47,416 bases of DNA from Eubacterium sp. MSJ-13 (GTDB lineage: Bacteria; Bacillota; Clostridia; Lachnospirales; Lachnospiraceae): assembly GCF_018918235.1 (NCBI RefSeq), contig NZ_JAHLQE010000098.1, positions 1 to 47,416 of the forward strand. Direction: 5' to 3'. The notes under the pieces were generated by a model. The model was not told the origin of the DNA, did not search any database, and worked only from the letters and a program-made list of their open reading frames with translations. Both the position numbers and the translations under genes were made by a program. Numbering within the stretch: position 1 is the first letter of the stretch; the number at the start of each line of letters is the position of its first letter. Positions 34,291 through 43,464 of the stretch are shown in pieces.

Positions 34291-35574
34291 TCATGCACTC
34301 TGCCCATCCTGCTTTGAAGAAATCATTTTTATCTCATCATCATCCATTATAAGCTTTGGTGATTCTCCATCCAAAACAGCTTCTTTTGTTATGACACATT
34401 CCTTTACATCATCTTCCGATGGTATCTCATACATTACATCTGTCATAACATCCTCCATGATAGCACGAAGTCCCCTCGCTCCTGTCTTTCTTTCAAACGA
34501 AAGTTTAGCAACAGCCTTGATAGCTTCATCCTCAAAGCTGAGTCTTACACCATCAAGCTCAAGCAGCTTCTTATACTGTTTTGTAATAGCATTCTTAGGC
34601 TCAACAAGAATCTTTTCAAGAGCCTCTTCCTCAAGAAGATCAAGTGCCACATTTATCGGAAGACGTCCGATAAGTTCAGGAATGATTCCAAATTTAACAA
34701 AATCCTCTGGAAGAACCTGTCTGAAAAGATCTCCGATATTATCATCTTTTTCATTTGCTATCTCTGCATTAAATCCGATAGACTTCTGTCCTATTCTTGT
34801 TCCTATTATCTTTTCAAGACCATCAAATGCACCACCGCATATGAACAATATATTTGTTGTATCAAGCTGATAAAACTCCTGATGTGGATGTTTTCTTCCA
34901 CCCTGTGGCGGAACGCTTGCAACAGTTCCCTCAAGAATCTTTAAAAGTGCCTGCTGAACACCCTCTCCTGATACATCTCTTGTAATAGAAACATTCTCAC
35001 CTTTTCTGGTAATCTTATCTATCTCATCTATATAAATAATTCCATGCTCTGCACGCTCAAGGTCATAATCTGCTGCCTGGATTATCTTGAGAAGTATGTT
35101 CTCGACATCCTCACCAACATAACCTGCCTCTGTAAGTGCTGTCGCGTCTGCAATAGCAAATGGAACATTAAGTATCTTTGCAAGTGTCTGAGCCAGAAAT
35201 GTTTTTCCTGAACCTGTAGGTCCTACCATCATAATGTTACTTTTCTGTAACTCAACATCCATGTTTTTTTCTGAAAGCACTCTTTTATAGTGATTATACA
35301 CCGCAACCGACAATACTTTTTTAGCATCATCCTGTCCTACGACATATTGATCAAGAAAACTTTTAATTTCCTTTGGTTTAAGTAAATTAATATCACTATC
35401 GTCGAAATATTCTTCGTTCTCCATTCCAAGCTCTTCATCAAGAATCTCTGAGCATAGTTCTATACACTGGTCACATATATACACATTTGGCCCTGCTATA
35501 AGTTTACGAACCTGCTGCTGAGTTTTTCCGCAAAAAGAACACTTTAATTTTGCGTCATCTTTTTTGTTTGCCAT
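34291..35574 (-). CDS. clpX: ATP-dependent Clp protease ATP-binding subunit ClpX
   Basis: ClpX recognises tagged proteins, unfolds them and feeds them to ClpP. The 427-residue protein has the N-terminal zinc finger ([15 protein letters not shown] followed by CDQCIELC), Walker [17 protein letters not shown] and Walker [11 protein letters not shown], the pore loop region GYVGED, and the IGF-type ClpP-docking sequence present as the [15 protein letters not shown] region. GGAGG lies before the ATG. The gap to clpP is 24 bases. Confidence 0.97.
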   Translation of the reverse strand: MANKKDDAKLKCSFCGKTQQQVRKLIAGPNVYICDQCIELCSEILDEELGMENEEYFDDSDINLLKPKEIKSFLDQYVVGQDDAKKVLSVAVYNHYKRVLSEKNMDVELQKSNIMMVGPTGSGKTFLAQTLAKILNVPFAIADATALTEAGYVGEDVENILLKIIQAADYDLERAEHGIIYIDEIDKITRKGENVSITRDVSGEGVQQALLKILEGTVASVPPQGGRKHPHQEFYQLDTTNILFICGGAFDGLEKIIGTRIGQKSIGFNAEIANEKDDNIGDLFRQVLPEDFVKFGIIPELIGRLPINVALDLLEEEALEKILVEPKNAITKQYKKLLELDGVRLSFEDEAIKAVAKLSFERKTGARGLRAIMEDVMTDVMYEIPSEDDVKECVITKEAVLDGESPKLIMDDDEIKMISSKQDGQSA

Positions 35575-35598
35575 TTCGACCTCCCCTGAACATTAATT

Positions 35599-36186
35599 TT
35601 ATTTTCTATTTGTTACTATCTCATCAATAAGACCATATTCCTTAGCCTCTAATGCAGTCATATAATTATCTCTCTCTGTATCTGCGGCAATAACATCAAG
35701 AGGCTTTCCTGTATTTTCTGCAAGTATCTGGTTTAATCTCTCTCTTGTCTTAAGAATCTGCTCTGCTACGATCCTTATCTCTGTTTCCTGTCCTTTCGCT
35801 CCGCCCGATGGCTGATGTATCATAATCTCAGCATTCGGAAGTGCAAACCTCTTTCCCTTTGCTCCTCCTGCGAGAAGGAAAGCCCCCATACTTGCTGCAA
35901 GTCCCATACATATAGTTGAAACATCACACTTTACATAATTCATCGTATCATAAATAGCAAATCCGGCACTCACTGAACCTCCGGGACTGTTTATATAAAG
36001 ATGTATATCCTTTGTTGAATCCTGTGATTCGAGGAAAAGAAGCTGTGATACAACAAGACTTGCAATGTCATCATTTACTTCATTTGAAAGAAAAATGATT
36101 CTCTCCTGCAATAATCTTGAGTAGATATCGTATGAGCGTTCTCCTCCGCTTGTTTTTTCAATAACATAAGGTATGCTGTAACTCAT
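35599..36186 (-). CDS. clpP: ATP-dependent Clp protease proteolytic subunit ClpP
   Basis: ClpP forms the tetradecameric serine protease barrel. The 195-residue protein has Ser99 (GLAASMGAF), His124 (MIHQPSGG) and Asp173 (TERDNYM), one residue offset from the E. coli numbering. ATG 36186 is used because GGGGGAAC precedes it; the upstream ATG at 36213 adds nine atypical residues. It sits between tig and clpX. No HrcA or CtsR operator was recognised upstream. Confidence 0.97.
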   Translation of the reverse strand: MSYSIPYVIEKTSGGERSYDIYSRLLQERIIFLSNEVNDDIASLVVSQLLFLESQDSTKDIHLYINSPGGSVSAGFAIYDTMNYVKCDVSTICMGLAASMGAFLLAGGAKGKRFALPNAEIMIHQPSGGAKGQETEIRIVAEQILKTRERLNQILAENTGKPLDVIAADTERDNYMTALEAKEYGLIDEIVTNRK

Positions 36187-36350
36187 TCTTTGTTCCCCCT
36201 TTATATAGTGCAAAACGCCAACCGTTCAGTCAGATGATTGTCATACACTCTCACATATGATTTACCAGTTCTGTATATAAGAGTATATGACACAGTGTGC
36301 TGTATCACACTAGATAATCTGTCTTAAAATCGGCTGACGTAAGCTAAAAA

Positions 36351-37637
36351 TTATTTCTCAACTGCTGCAGATGTAACCATCTCAACTGCTTTCTGTACTG
36401 CAAGGTCAAGACTGATCTGCTTTTTCTCTTCTTCGCCAATAACTTCTTTTAATTTATCAACTTCCATCTGATACATTGAAGCCATGTTTTCAATTTCTTT
36501 ATTAAGCTCATCTTCTGATGTCTCAATATTCTCAGCAGCTACTACTGCCTCAAGCACAAGACGGCTCTGTATACGCTTAAGTGCCTGTGGCTTAAGCTCT
36601 TCAAGCATCTTCTGTGGTGTAAGACCTGTAAACTGCATATACTGGTCGATTGAAAGTCCCTGTGAAGAAAGTCTCTGTGCAAATTCCTGTGTCATCTGGC
36701 GTGTCTGTGCATCTACCATCTGCTCTGGAATATCCATCTGTGCATTCTCGATAATCTTTCCGATAACAAATTCTTCTCTCTCTCTCTTGAGAGCTTCTTC
36801 TTTATTCTCAGTAAGTTTCTTCTTTAAGTCTTCCTTATACTCTGCCATTGTGTCAAAGTTTGAAACATCCTGTGCAAAATCATCATCAAGTTCAGGAAGC
36901 TCTTTAACTTTGATTTCTTTAATCTTTACTTTGAACTCAGCAGGTTTTCCCTGAAGTTCTTCTGCCTGATAGTTCTCTGGGAATGTAACATTGACTGTAA
37001 CATCCTCACCGATGTTCTTTCCCTCGAGCTGCTCCTCGAAGTTGTCAATAAATGAATGTGAGCCGAGTACTAATGTATAATCATCAGCTTTTCCACCTTC
37101 AAACTGTTTTCCATCTACATATCCGTCAAAGTCAATCACTACTGTATCGCCATTCTGAGTAGCTCTGTCATCGATATCTAACATTCTTGCATTTGACTCT
37201 CTTACTTTGTTGATTTCTGCATCAACTTCTTCATCTGTAACTTCAGCTTCTTTTTTCTCTACTTCAATTCCCTTATATTCGCCAAGTGTAACTTCTGGCT
37301 TAAGTGCAACTGTTGCTGTAAATATAAATGGTTTTCCGCTTTCGATCTGTGTAACATCGATCTCAGGCTGAGCAACGATCTCAAGTTCACTTTCTTTAGC
37401 TGCATCAGCATAAGCATCAGGAATAACCTCATTGGCTGCATCCTCATAAAATACTCCCTTGCCATACATCTTCTCGATCATGCCACGAGTAGCTTTTCCC
37501 TTACGGAAGCCTGGAATAGAGATTTTATTTTTATTTTTCTTGTATGCCTTATCAATTGCTTTTTCAAACTCTTCGCTTGAAACTTCAATTGTAAGTTTCG
37601 CCATATTCTTTTCTAACTTTTCTACCTGTACACTCAT
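36351..37637 (-). CDS. tig: Trigger factor
   Basis: Trigger factor binds nascent chains at the ribosome exit and has prolyl isomerase activity. The 428-residue protein has the N-terminal ribosome-binding signature (GFRKGKATRGMIEKMYG), a middle FKBP-type domain (NGDTVVIDFDGYVDGKQFEG, then NFEEQLEGKN), and a helical C-terminal chaperone domain (about residues 255-428). GGAGG lies 9 bases before the ATG. clpP follows at 165 bases, a common Gram-positive gene order. Confidence 0.97.
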   Translation of the reverse strand: MSVQVEKLEKNMAKLTIEVSSEEFEKAIDKAYKKNKNKISIPGFRKGKATRGMIEKMYGKGVFYEDAANEVIPDAYADAAKESELEIVAQPEIDVTQIESGKPFIFTATVALKPEVTLGEYKGIEVEKKEAEVTDEEVDAEINKVRESNARMLDIDDRATQNGDTVVIDFDGYVDGKQFEGGKADDYTLVLGSHSFIDNFEEQLEGKNIGEDVTVNVTFPENYQAEELQGKPAEFKVKIKEIKVKELPELDDDFAQDVSNFDTMAEYKEDLKKKLTENKEEALKREREEFVIGKIIENAQMDIPEQMVDAQTRQMTQEFAQRLSSQGLSIDQYMQFTGLTPQKMLEELKPQALKRIQSRLVLEAVVAAENIETSEDELNKEIENMASMYQMEVDKLKEVIGEEEKKQISLDLAVQKAVEMVTSAAVEK

Positions 37638-37693
37638 TTTAATATTTCCTCCTTAACATTGCCGGGAAATCTCCCGTAAATCACCATTTGTAT

Positions 37694-37723
37694 AATATAT
37701 CATGAATACCATAATAAAAGCAA
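37694..37723 (-). promoter_or_regulatory. Candidate promoter of tig
   Basis: TTGCTT and TATATT are separated by 18 bp on the minus strand. A short CGGGA-GATT-TCCCG hairpin lies in the leader near 37665-37678, just ahead of the ribosome binding site. Confidence 0.45.
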
Positions 37724-37803
37724 GATATTTTTAACGACAAATTACATATTTATCAGATATCTGACTGCTTTTCATATATGCAGTGTGACAAACAACTGAT
37801 ATA

Positions 37804-39147
37804 CTAATCAATTCCATGACCTTTGTCATATAATACCTTAACTACCTCATCAACATATTTTTCACAAAGTTCATCTGTCTTAGCTTCTACCATAACTCTT
37901 ATAACAGGCTCCGTTCCGCTCTCTCTGAGAAGTATTCTTCCCTCATCGCCAAGTTCTTTTGAAACCTTGTCAACTGCTGCCTGTACATCCTTATCTTCTC
38001 TTGCGGCAGGTTTATCTGCCACACGTACATTTTTAAGAAGCTGTGGATATACTTTTAAGTCTTTTCTTAATTCGGAAAGTTTTGCCTTTTTCTCAAGCAT
38101 AACTTCCATAAGCATAAGTGATGTGAGCACACCATCACCAGTAACAGCATATTTGCTGAATATGATATGACCTGACTGTTCACCTCCGAGTGAGTGACCG
38201 TTTTCCATCATATTTGCATTTACATATTTGTCTCCGACCGCTGTCTGCTCATATGCTATACCAGCCCTTTCAAGAGCCTTGTAAAGACCAAGATTTGACA
38301 TAACCGTAGTGACTACAGTATTGTTATTTAATTCTCCTTTATCTTTTAGATAACATCCGCAGAGATAAAGTATCGCATCTCCGTCAATAACCTCTCCCTT
38401 ATCATCTACCGCAAGACATCTGTCAGCATCTCCATCATATGCAAAGCCTACATCAAGGTCATTCTCTTTCACAAACTTCTGTAGATTTTCAATATGCGTT
38501 GAACCACAGCCATCATTTATATTTATTCCATTCGGCTCCATGCCTATAGCATATGTCTTCGCTCCAAGTGCATCAAATACACCTTTCGCAACAGAATAAG
38601 ACGAACCATTTGCACAATCAAGACCTACTCTGATATTTTTAAATGATCTAGTGGCAAGTGACATAAGGTAGCCTATGTATCTGTGTCTGCCTATAGCATA
38701 ATCTACAGTACAGCCAATATTTTCCCTTGTAGCCATAGGAATAGTATCCTCAGGGCTGTCTATATATGCTTCTATCTTTTCTTCGATTTCAGCCTCTAAT
38801 TTGTGACCGCTTCCGTTTATAACTTTAAGACCGTTATCATAATAAGGATTATGACTTGCCGATATCATGATACCACAGTCAAAATCTTCTGTTCTTACTA
38901 CATACGATACACTCGGTGTAGGTGTGACATGCAGAAGATATACATCTGCTCCACTCGCTGTAAGTCCTGAAGAAAGTGCATCTTCAAACATGTAACTTGA
39001 TCTTCTTGTGTCTTTTCCTATAATAATACGTGCTTTATGCTCTCTTCCATAATACCATCCGAGAAATCTTCCAACTTTATAAGCATGAACAACATTTAAA
39101 TTTACATTTGCTTCTCCACGAAATCCATCTGTTCCAAAATATTTCAT
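37804..39147 (-). CDS. glmM: Phosphoglucosamine mutase
   Basis: GlmM converts glucosamine-6-phosphate to glucosamine-1-phosphate for UDP-GlcNAc synthesis. The 447-residue protein starts MKYFGTDGFRGEAN. It has the active phosphoserine loop at about residues 94-101 (ISASHNPYYDNGLK), the metal-binding YDGDADRCLAVDD, the sugar-binding GGEQSGHI and the phosphate-binding RESGTEPVIRVMVE. GGAGG lies 9 bases before the ATG. It lies upstream of the deacetylase-side repeat on the same strand as tig. Confidence 0.96.
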   Translation of the reverse strand: MKYFGTDGFRGEANVNLNVVHAYKVGRFLGWYYGREHKARIIIGKDTRRSSYMFEDALSSGLTASGADVYLLHVTPTPSVSYVVRTEDFDCGIMISASHNPYYDNGLKVINGSGHKLEAEIEEKIEAYIDSPEDTIPMATRENIGCTVDYAIGRHRYIGYLMSLATRSFKNIRVGLDCANGSSYSVAKGVFDALGAKTYAIGMEPNGININDGCGSTHIENLQKFVKENDLDVGFAYDGDADRCLAVDDKGEVIDGDAILYLCGCYLKDKGELNNNTVVTTVMSNLGLYKALERAGIAYEQTAVGDKYVNANMMENGHSLGGEQSGHIIFSKYAVTGDGVLTSLMLMEVMLEKKAKLSELRKDLKVYPQLLKNVRVADKPAAREDKDVQAAVDKVSKELGDEGRILLRESGTEPVIRVMVEAKTDELCEKYVDEVVKVLYDKGHGID

Positions 39148-39182
39148 CTATTTTTCCTCCGCAATTACTACATACAGGTTAA

Positions 39183-39211
39183 ATCTTATCACATAGCCTT
39201 TTGCAAATCAA
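39183..39211 (-). promoter_or_regulatory. Candidate promoter of glmM
   Basis: TTGATT and TAAGAT with a 17-bp spacer on the minus strand. A TG one base upstream of the -10 gives an extended -10 element. Confidence 0.4.
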
Positions 39212-39232
39212 TATGTAGAAATAATTTAACTG

Positions 39233-39316
39233 ATTCTCTTTTTATGGTAGAATAGCCTTTGATTTCTGAAAATGAAATAAATATAAACTTTAAAAAATAC
39301 AAGGCTGAACTGTTAC
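39233..39316. repeat. Partial copy of the palindromic repeat element
   Basis: ATTCTCTTTTTATGGTAGAA (39233-39252), followed by TAGCCTTTGATTTCTGAAA, matches the right half of the element at 28136-28254 with two changes. The copy ends with GGCTGAACTGTTAC (39303-39316), the exact complement of the 14-mer at 28136. The left half is missing and there are 26 extra A/T-rich bases before the end. It lies in the 3' region of the deacetylase gene, 5 bases after its stop. Confidence 0.65.
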
Positions 39317-39321
39317 AACTC

Positions 39322-40083
39322 TTAATATTCATAAAAATGACACTTTTTACTTCTGTTAGACAAAGTGTCAAATGCATATCCTTGTTCCTTTAACTCCGTT
39401 ATTATATTTTTCAGTACAGATAATGTAACTTTGTTTGAACCTGAATCGTGCATAAGAAGCACAGGTTCACAATATTTTGCGTAATCCTTTCTTATATTTT
39501 TCATAACCGACTCACCTGTCGGGTTTCCGACAGAATCCTCTGCACTTACATTCCAATCTGCATATCCAAGCCCTGCATTTTGAAATCTCTCTATAATATC
39601 CTTTCGATAACTGCTTATGTATGAGTTTGCACTTCCCCAAGGAAATCTTACCAATTTTGGCTTATATCCAAAACCTTTTTCAAGTTCATCACGCACCTTC
39701 ATTACATCATTGTAATATGTCTGGCAGTCGCAATATATCTCATCCGCCTCATGTGTATATGTATGTATTCCTATCTCATGTCCCTGCCTTATCTCTCTTT
39801 TTATCGTTTTTTTATATTCCCCCTCTATCTGCTGCCCTATAACAAAAAATGTTGCCTTAACCCCCTCGTCGTCCAAAATATCAAGATATTTGTCCGTAAG
39901 ACAACTTGGACCGTCATCAAATGTAAGATACGCAGTTTTTTTGTCCATTTTTTCTCCTTTGTCAGCAAGCACACTGACTTCTTCACCCATTTTTTCTACA
40001 TTTTTATTTTTTTTCTCACATCCACACAATATGTCAGCTAAGCATATCGTCATTGCAAACAGCATAATTTCAAAAAACATCAT
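39322..40083 (-). CDS. Polysaccharide deacetylase family lipoprotein
   Basis: The protein has about 253 residues. It has a hydrophobic N-terminus ending in a lipobox-like LCGC (in DILCGCEKK), so it may be a lipoprotein. A NodB-type deacetylase domain follows: TFDDGPSCLTDKYLDIL, the zinc-binding HTYTHEADE, RFPWGSAN and the late LLMHDSGS. It probably deacetylates cell-wall peptidoglycan or another N-acetylglycan; the substrate is inferred. ATG 40083 is the first ATG, but AGGAGG (40110-40115) lies 26 bases upstream, separated by a perfect palindrome (see the next feature). A non-AUG start closer to the site is possible. Confidence 0.82.
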   Translation of the reverse strand: MMFFEIMLFAMTICLADILCGCEKKNKNVEKMGEEVSVLADKGEKMDKKTAYLTFDDGPSCLTDKYLDILDDEGVKATFFVIGQQIEGEYKKTIKREIRQGHEIGIHTYTHEADEIYCDCQTYYNDVMKVRDELEKGFGYKPKLVRFPWGSANSYISSYRKDIIERFQNAGLGYADWNVSAEDSVGNPTGESVMKNIRKDYAKYCEPVLLMHDSGSNKVTLSVLKNIITELKEQGYAFDTLSNRSKKCHFYEY

Positions 40084-40093
40084 AATCTTTTTG

Positions 40094-40115
40094 TAATTGA
40101 TATCAATTACCTCCT
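40094..40115 (-). promoter_or_regulatory. Palindrome between Shine-Dalgarno and start of the deacetylase gene
   Basis: AGGAGG (40115-40110, minus strand) abuts the 16-bp perfect palindrome TAATTGATATCAATTA (40109-40094), after which 10 bases lead to the ATG at 40083. As RNA it can form a short hairpin that would shorten the effective spacing; as DNA it could be an operator. Confidence 0.5.
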
Positions 40116-40187
40116 TTTTTTGCAAAAACTATACAAAAAACAATTTTTTCATGTATATCTTATGCAAATTATAAGGCTATATGATTA

Positions 40188-40216
40188 TTGCTTTTAATTC
40201 TTTTTTAGAATATAAT
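40188..40216 (+). promoter_or_regulatory. Promoter of cellobiose phosphorylase
   Basis: TTGCTT (40188-40193), a 17-bp spacer and perfect TATAAT (40211-40216). No clear catabolite-responsive element was recognised. Confidence 0.6.
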
Positions 40217-40258
40217 TTTGTGGAGATTATTAAAAATTAATATGAACGGAGGAAAAAT

Positions 40259-42700
40259 ATGAAATTTGGATTTTTTGATGACCCAAATAAGGAGTATGTC
40301 ATTACAACTCCTAAAACACCTCTTCCATGGATAAATTATCTTGGAAGCAGCAATTTCTTTTCACTTATTTCAAACACATGCGGCGGATACAGCTTCTACA
40401 AAGATGCTAAACTTCTCCGTCTGACACGTTACCGCTACAACAACATCCCTACAGATGAGGGTGGACGTTATTATTACATAAAGGATGGTGATACTGTCTG
40501 GAATCCTGGATGGCAGCCTGTAAAAACAGACCTCGATTCTTATGAGTGCCGTCATGGTATGGGCTACAGCCGTTTCACATCAAGCAAAAACGATATTGAA
40601 GCATCGCTTTTAGCTTTCGTTCCGGTTAATGACAACTGCGAAGTAAACCAGCTTAAACTCACAAACAAATCATCTAAGCCAAAGACTATCACTCTTTTCT
40701 CTTATGTTGAGTTCTGTCTCTGGAATGCCATGGATGATATGACAAACTTCCAGCGTAACTTAAATATCGGTGAGGTTGAGGTAGTCGGTTCTACTATATA
40801 TCATAAGACAGAGTACCGCGAGCGCAGAAACCATTTTGCAGTATACTCAGTAAACGCTGATGTAGATGGTTTTGATACAAGCCGTGATGAATTCTTAGGA
40901 GCATACCGCGGTGTATCTGACCCTGTAGTTGTTGAAGAAGGAAAAGCTCACAACTCTATAGCAAGCGGATGGAGTCCTATCGGTTCACATCAGATAAATG
41001 TCACACTTGAACCTGATGAGACAAAGAGCTTTATCTTCGTACTTGGATACTGTGAGAATCCTGTAGATGAAAAATTTGTCGCACCAAATGTCATCAACAA
41101 AAAACCTGCTGATGAGCTTCTCGCTAAATATCAGACTGATGAACAGGTATATGCAGCTCTTGATGAACTTAAACTTGACTGGGAAAGCCTTCTTTCTAAA
41201 TTCACTGTTAAATCAAGTGAGGAAAAACTTGACCGCATGGTAAATATCTGGAACCAGTATCAGTGTATGGTAACATTCAACATGTCGCGTTCAGCTTCTT
41301 ACTATGAATCAGGTATCGGTCGTGGAATGGGATTCAGAGATTCGTGCCAGGATCTTTTAGGTTTCGTTCATCTTATCCCTGAACGTGCAAGAGAGAGAAT
41401 CATCGACATTGCATCAACACAGTTTGAAGACGGAAGTGCTTACCATCAGTACCAGCCTCTCACAAAGAAGGGTAACTCTGATATAGGAAGCGGTTTCAAC
41501 GATGATCCTTTATGGCTTATCGCAGGAACATCTGCATATATCCGTGAGACAGGTGATACCTCAATACTTGAAGAAATGGTTCCTTTTGATAATGACGAGA
41601 GCAAAGCTGTTACTCTTATGGAACATCTCAAACGCTCATTCGACTACATCGTAAACCACAAGGGTCCACACAACCTTCCACTTATCGGACGTGCCGACTG
41701 GAACGATTGTCTTAACCTCAACTGCTTCTCTGAGCATCCGGGTGAATCTTTCCAGACATTCGGACCTAGTGAAGGACCTGTTGCTGAGTCAGTATTTATC
41801 GGTGGAATGTTTGTTAAATATGGTAAAGAGTACGCAGACCTCTGTGCTTATACTGGTGACCAGGCAGAAGCTGACCGTGCAATGAAAGAGGTTGCAGCAA
41901 TGAACGATGCTGTACTTGATGGCGGCTGGGATGGTGACTGGTTTGTACGTGCATACGATGCATATGGTCACAAGATTGGTTCTAAGGAATGTGAAGAAGG
42001 TCAGATATATATCGAACCACAGGGCTTCTGTGTACTTGCAGGCATCGGTGTTGAAACTGGTGAAGCTAAAAAGGCACTCGATTCAGTAAAAGAAAAGCTC
42101 GATACAAAATATGGTATCGTATTACTCCAGCCAGCTTACACAAAATATCATGTAGAACTTGGTGAGATTTCTTCTTATCCACCAGGATATAAAGAAAATG
42201 CTGGCATCTTCTGCCATAACAACCCTTGGGTATCATGTGCTGAGACTGTTATCGGTCGTGGAAACAGAGCTTTTGAAATCTACAAAAAAACTTGTCCTGC
42301 TTATATCGAGGACATCAGTGAAATTCACTGCACAGAGCCATATGTTTACTCTCAGATGATAGCCGGAAAAGATGCTCATTTCTTTGGACAGGCTAAAAAC
42401 AGCTGGCTTACAGGAACTGCTGCATGGACATTTGTAAATGTTTCACAGTACATCCTCGGTGTAGTACCTACATTAAATGGTCTTAGCATAGATCCATGTA
42501 TCCCTTCTGAGATGGGAACTGAATTCACAATGACTCGTAAATATCGTGAAGGAATCTACAATATCAAAGTTGAAAATCCTTCAAAGGTTGAAAAGGGTGT
42601 TGTAAAACTTATTGTAAACGGAAAAGAGCTTACAAATACAACTGTTGTTCCTTATGAAAAAGGACAGACAAACTATGATGTAACTGTTGTAATGGGTTAA
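40259..42700 (+). CDS. Cellobiose phosphorylase (GH94)
   Basis: The enzyme splits cellobiose with phosphate into glucose-1-phosphate and glucose in the cytoplasm, saving ATP. The 813-residue protein starts [15 protein letters not shown] and has the GH94 pattern: [20 protein letters not shown], then [14 protein letters not shown] with the general acid Asp near residue 483, and [18 protein letters not shown] near the C-terminus. These match the cellobiose-specific members rather than cellodextrin or chitobiose phosphorylases, although the assignment is by motif only. AGGAGG-like GGAGG lies 6 bases before the ATG. No sugar transporter lies next to it. A long hairpin terminator separates it from the convergent trxA. 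Confidence 0.92.
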   Translation: MKFGFFDDPNKEYVITTPKTPLPWINYLGSSNFFSLISNTCGGYSFYKDAKLLRLTRYRYNNIPTDEGGRYYYIKDGDTVWNPGWQPVKTDLDSYECRHGMGYSRFTSSKNDIEASLLAFVPVNDNCEVNQLKLTNKSSKPKTITLFSYVEFCLWNAMDDMTNFQRNLNIGEVEVVGSTIYHKTEYRERRNHFAVYSVNADVDGFDTSRDEFLGAYRGVSDPVVVEEGKAHNSIASGWSPIGSHQINVTLEPDETKSFIFVLGYCENPVDEKFVAPNVINKKPADELLAKYQTDEQVYAALDELKLDWESLLSKFTVKSSEEKLDRMVNIWNQYQCMVTFNMSRSASYYESGIGRGMGFRDSCQDLLGFVHLIPERARERIIDIASTQFEDGSAYHQYQPLTKKGNSDIGSGFNDDPLWLIAGTSAYIRETGDTSILEEMVPFDNDESKAVTLMEHLKRSFDYIVNHKGPHNLPLIGRADWNDCLNLNCFSEHPGESFQTFGPSEGPVAESVFIGGMFVKYGKEYADLCAYTGDQAEADRAMKEVAAMNDAVLDGGWDGDWFVRAYDAYGHKIGSKECEEGQIYIEPQGFCVLAGIGVETGEAKKALDSVKEKLDTKYGIVLLQPAYTKYHVELGEISSYPPGYKENAGIFCHNNPWVSCAETVIGRGNRAFEIYKKTCPAYIEDISEIHCTEPYVYSQMIAGKDAHFFGQAKNSWLTGTAAWTFVNVSQYILGVVPTLNGLSIDPCIPSEMGTEFTMTRKYREGIYNIKVENPSKVEKGVVKLIVNGKELTNTTVVPYEKGQTNYDVTVVMG

Positions 42701-42750
42701 TCCCCAGACTTTTGCTAAACAGCTAATCTCTAATCTTATAAAATATAAAT

Positions 42751-42850
42751 AAATGGACTGTCGCGGCAAGAAAATTTTATGCAGAATATATATTATAGTA
42801 AATAATCTATATTCTGTATGGATTTTCATTGCTGCGGCAGTCCATTTTGT
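42751..42850 (+). terminator. Long bidirectional hairpin terminator
   Basis: AAATGGACTGTCGCGGCAA (42751-42769) pairs with TTGCTGCGGCAGTCCATTT (42829-42847) with G-U pairs, and ATGCAGAATATA pairs with TATATTCTGTAT inside, giving a hairpin of about 97 bases followed by TTGTTGTTTTG. It serves the phosphorylase and, on the other strand, the end of trxA. Confidence 0.7.
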
Positions 42851-42957
42851 TGTTTTGTCAATATATTACAAATGTTTATGATTTTCCACATAACAGATAT
42901 TTTTAAGCCGTTACATGATACTAAAAAATATCATCTGTCAAAAATTCTAATATATGG

Positions 42958-43257
42958 TTATGAGATAAACTCCTCTATTTTATCCTTAGGTATAAAGCCT
43001 ATACTTCTGTTTGTTTCCTCACCGTCTTTAAATAAGACAAGTGCAGGTATGCTCTGGATTCTGTACTGCATTGCAAGGTCAGGATTTTTGTCAACATCGA
43101 CATTAAAGAACTCTACATCATCTCTTTCCTCTGACAACTGCTCTACTACAGGTCCTATCATATTGCAGGGTCCACACCATGCAGCCGAAAAATCAACTAA
43201 AGCACATTTGCTTGCCAAAACTTCACTCATATCGTTATCAGCTATTTTCTTAACCAT
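42958..43257 (-). CDS. trxA: Thioredoxin
   Basis: This thioredoxin has 99 residues, with the redox motif WCGPC at Cys28 and Cys31 (SAAWCGPCNM) and the cis-proline region SIPALVLFKDG. The sequence is short but complete. ATG 43257 has GAGG 7 bases upstream; an open frame extending to 43314 has no site. The gene is controlled by a promoter overlapped by a long palindrome (43294-43332). No thioredoxin reductase is next to it. Confidence 0.93.
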   Translation of the reverse strand: MVKKIADNDMSEVLASKCALVDFSAAWCGPCNMIGPVVEQLSEERDDVEFFNVDVDKNPDLAMQYRIQSIPALVLFKDGEETNRSIGFIPKDKIEEFIS

Positions 43258-43293
43258 ATTAATCCTCATTTCTGCACACGTTTTTTGTGCATA

Positions 43294-43332
43294 GTGTGAA
43301 ATATAATATTTCACACATAAGATTTATGTCAA
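43294..43332 (-). promoter_or_regulatory. trxA promoter with 23-bp perfect palindromic operator candidate
   Basis: TTGACA (43332-43327) and TATTAT (43308-43303) on the minus strand are 18 bp apart. The arms GTGTGAAATAT and ATATTTCACAC (43294-43316) flank one central base and cover the -10 and the start. A second small hairpin, TGCACA/TGTGCA, lies in the leader near 43273-43291. The palindrome is likely a repressor site; the protein is unknown. Confidence 0.6.
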
Positions 43333-43464
43333 GTGTGCACAGACACAAATCGTCTAGTTTATTGTCAAACAATAACTTACTATTTGCATATATTATCACA
43401 TTTCAGACCTGTGTGTATATATGTTTATTGATAATGTATATCATTTACTGTGGTATGTTGCTGT

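Noticed and set aside
36187-36350. CtsR or HrcA (CIRCE) operator before clpP
   Set aside because: No CtsR heptamer repeat or CIRCE inverted repeat found; only an AGTGTG/CACACT hairpin.
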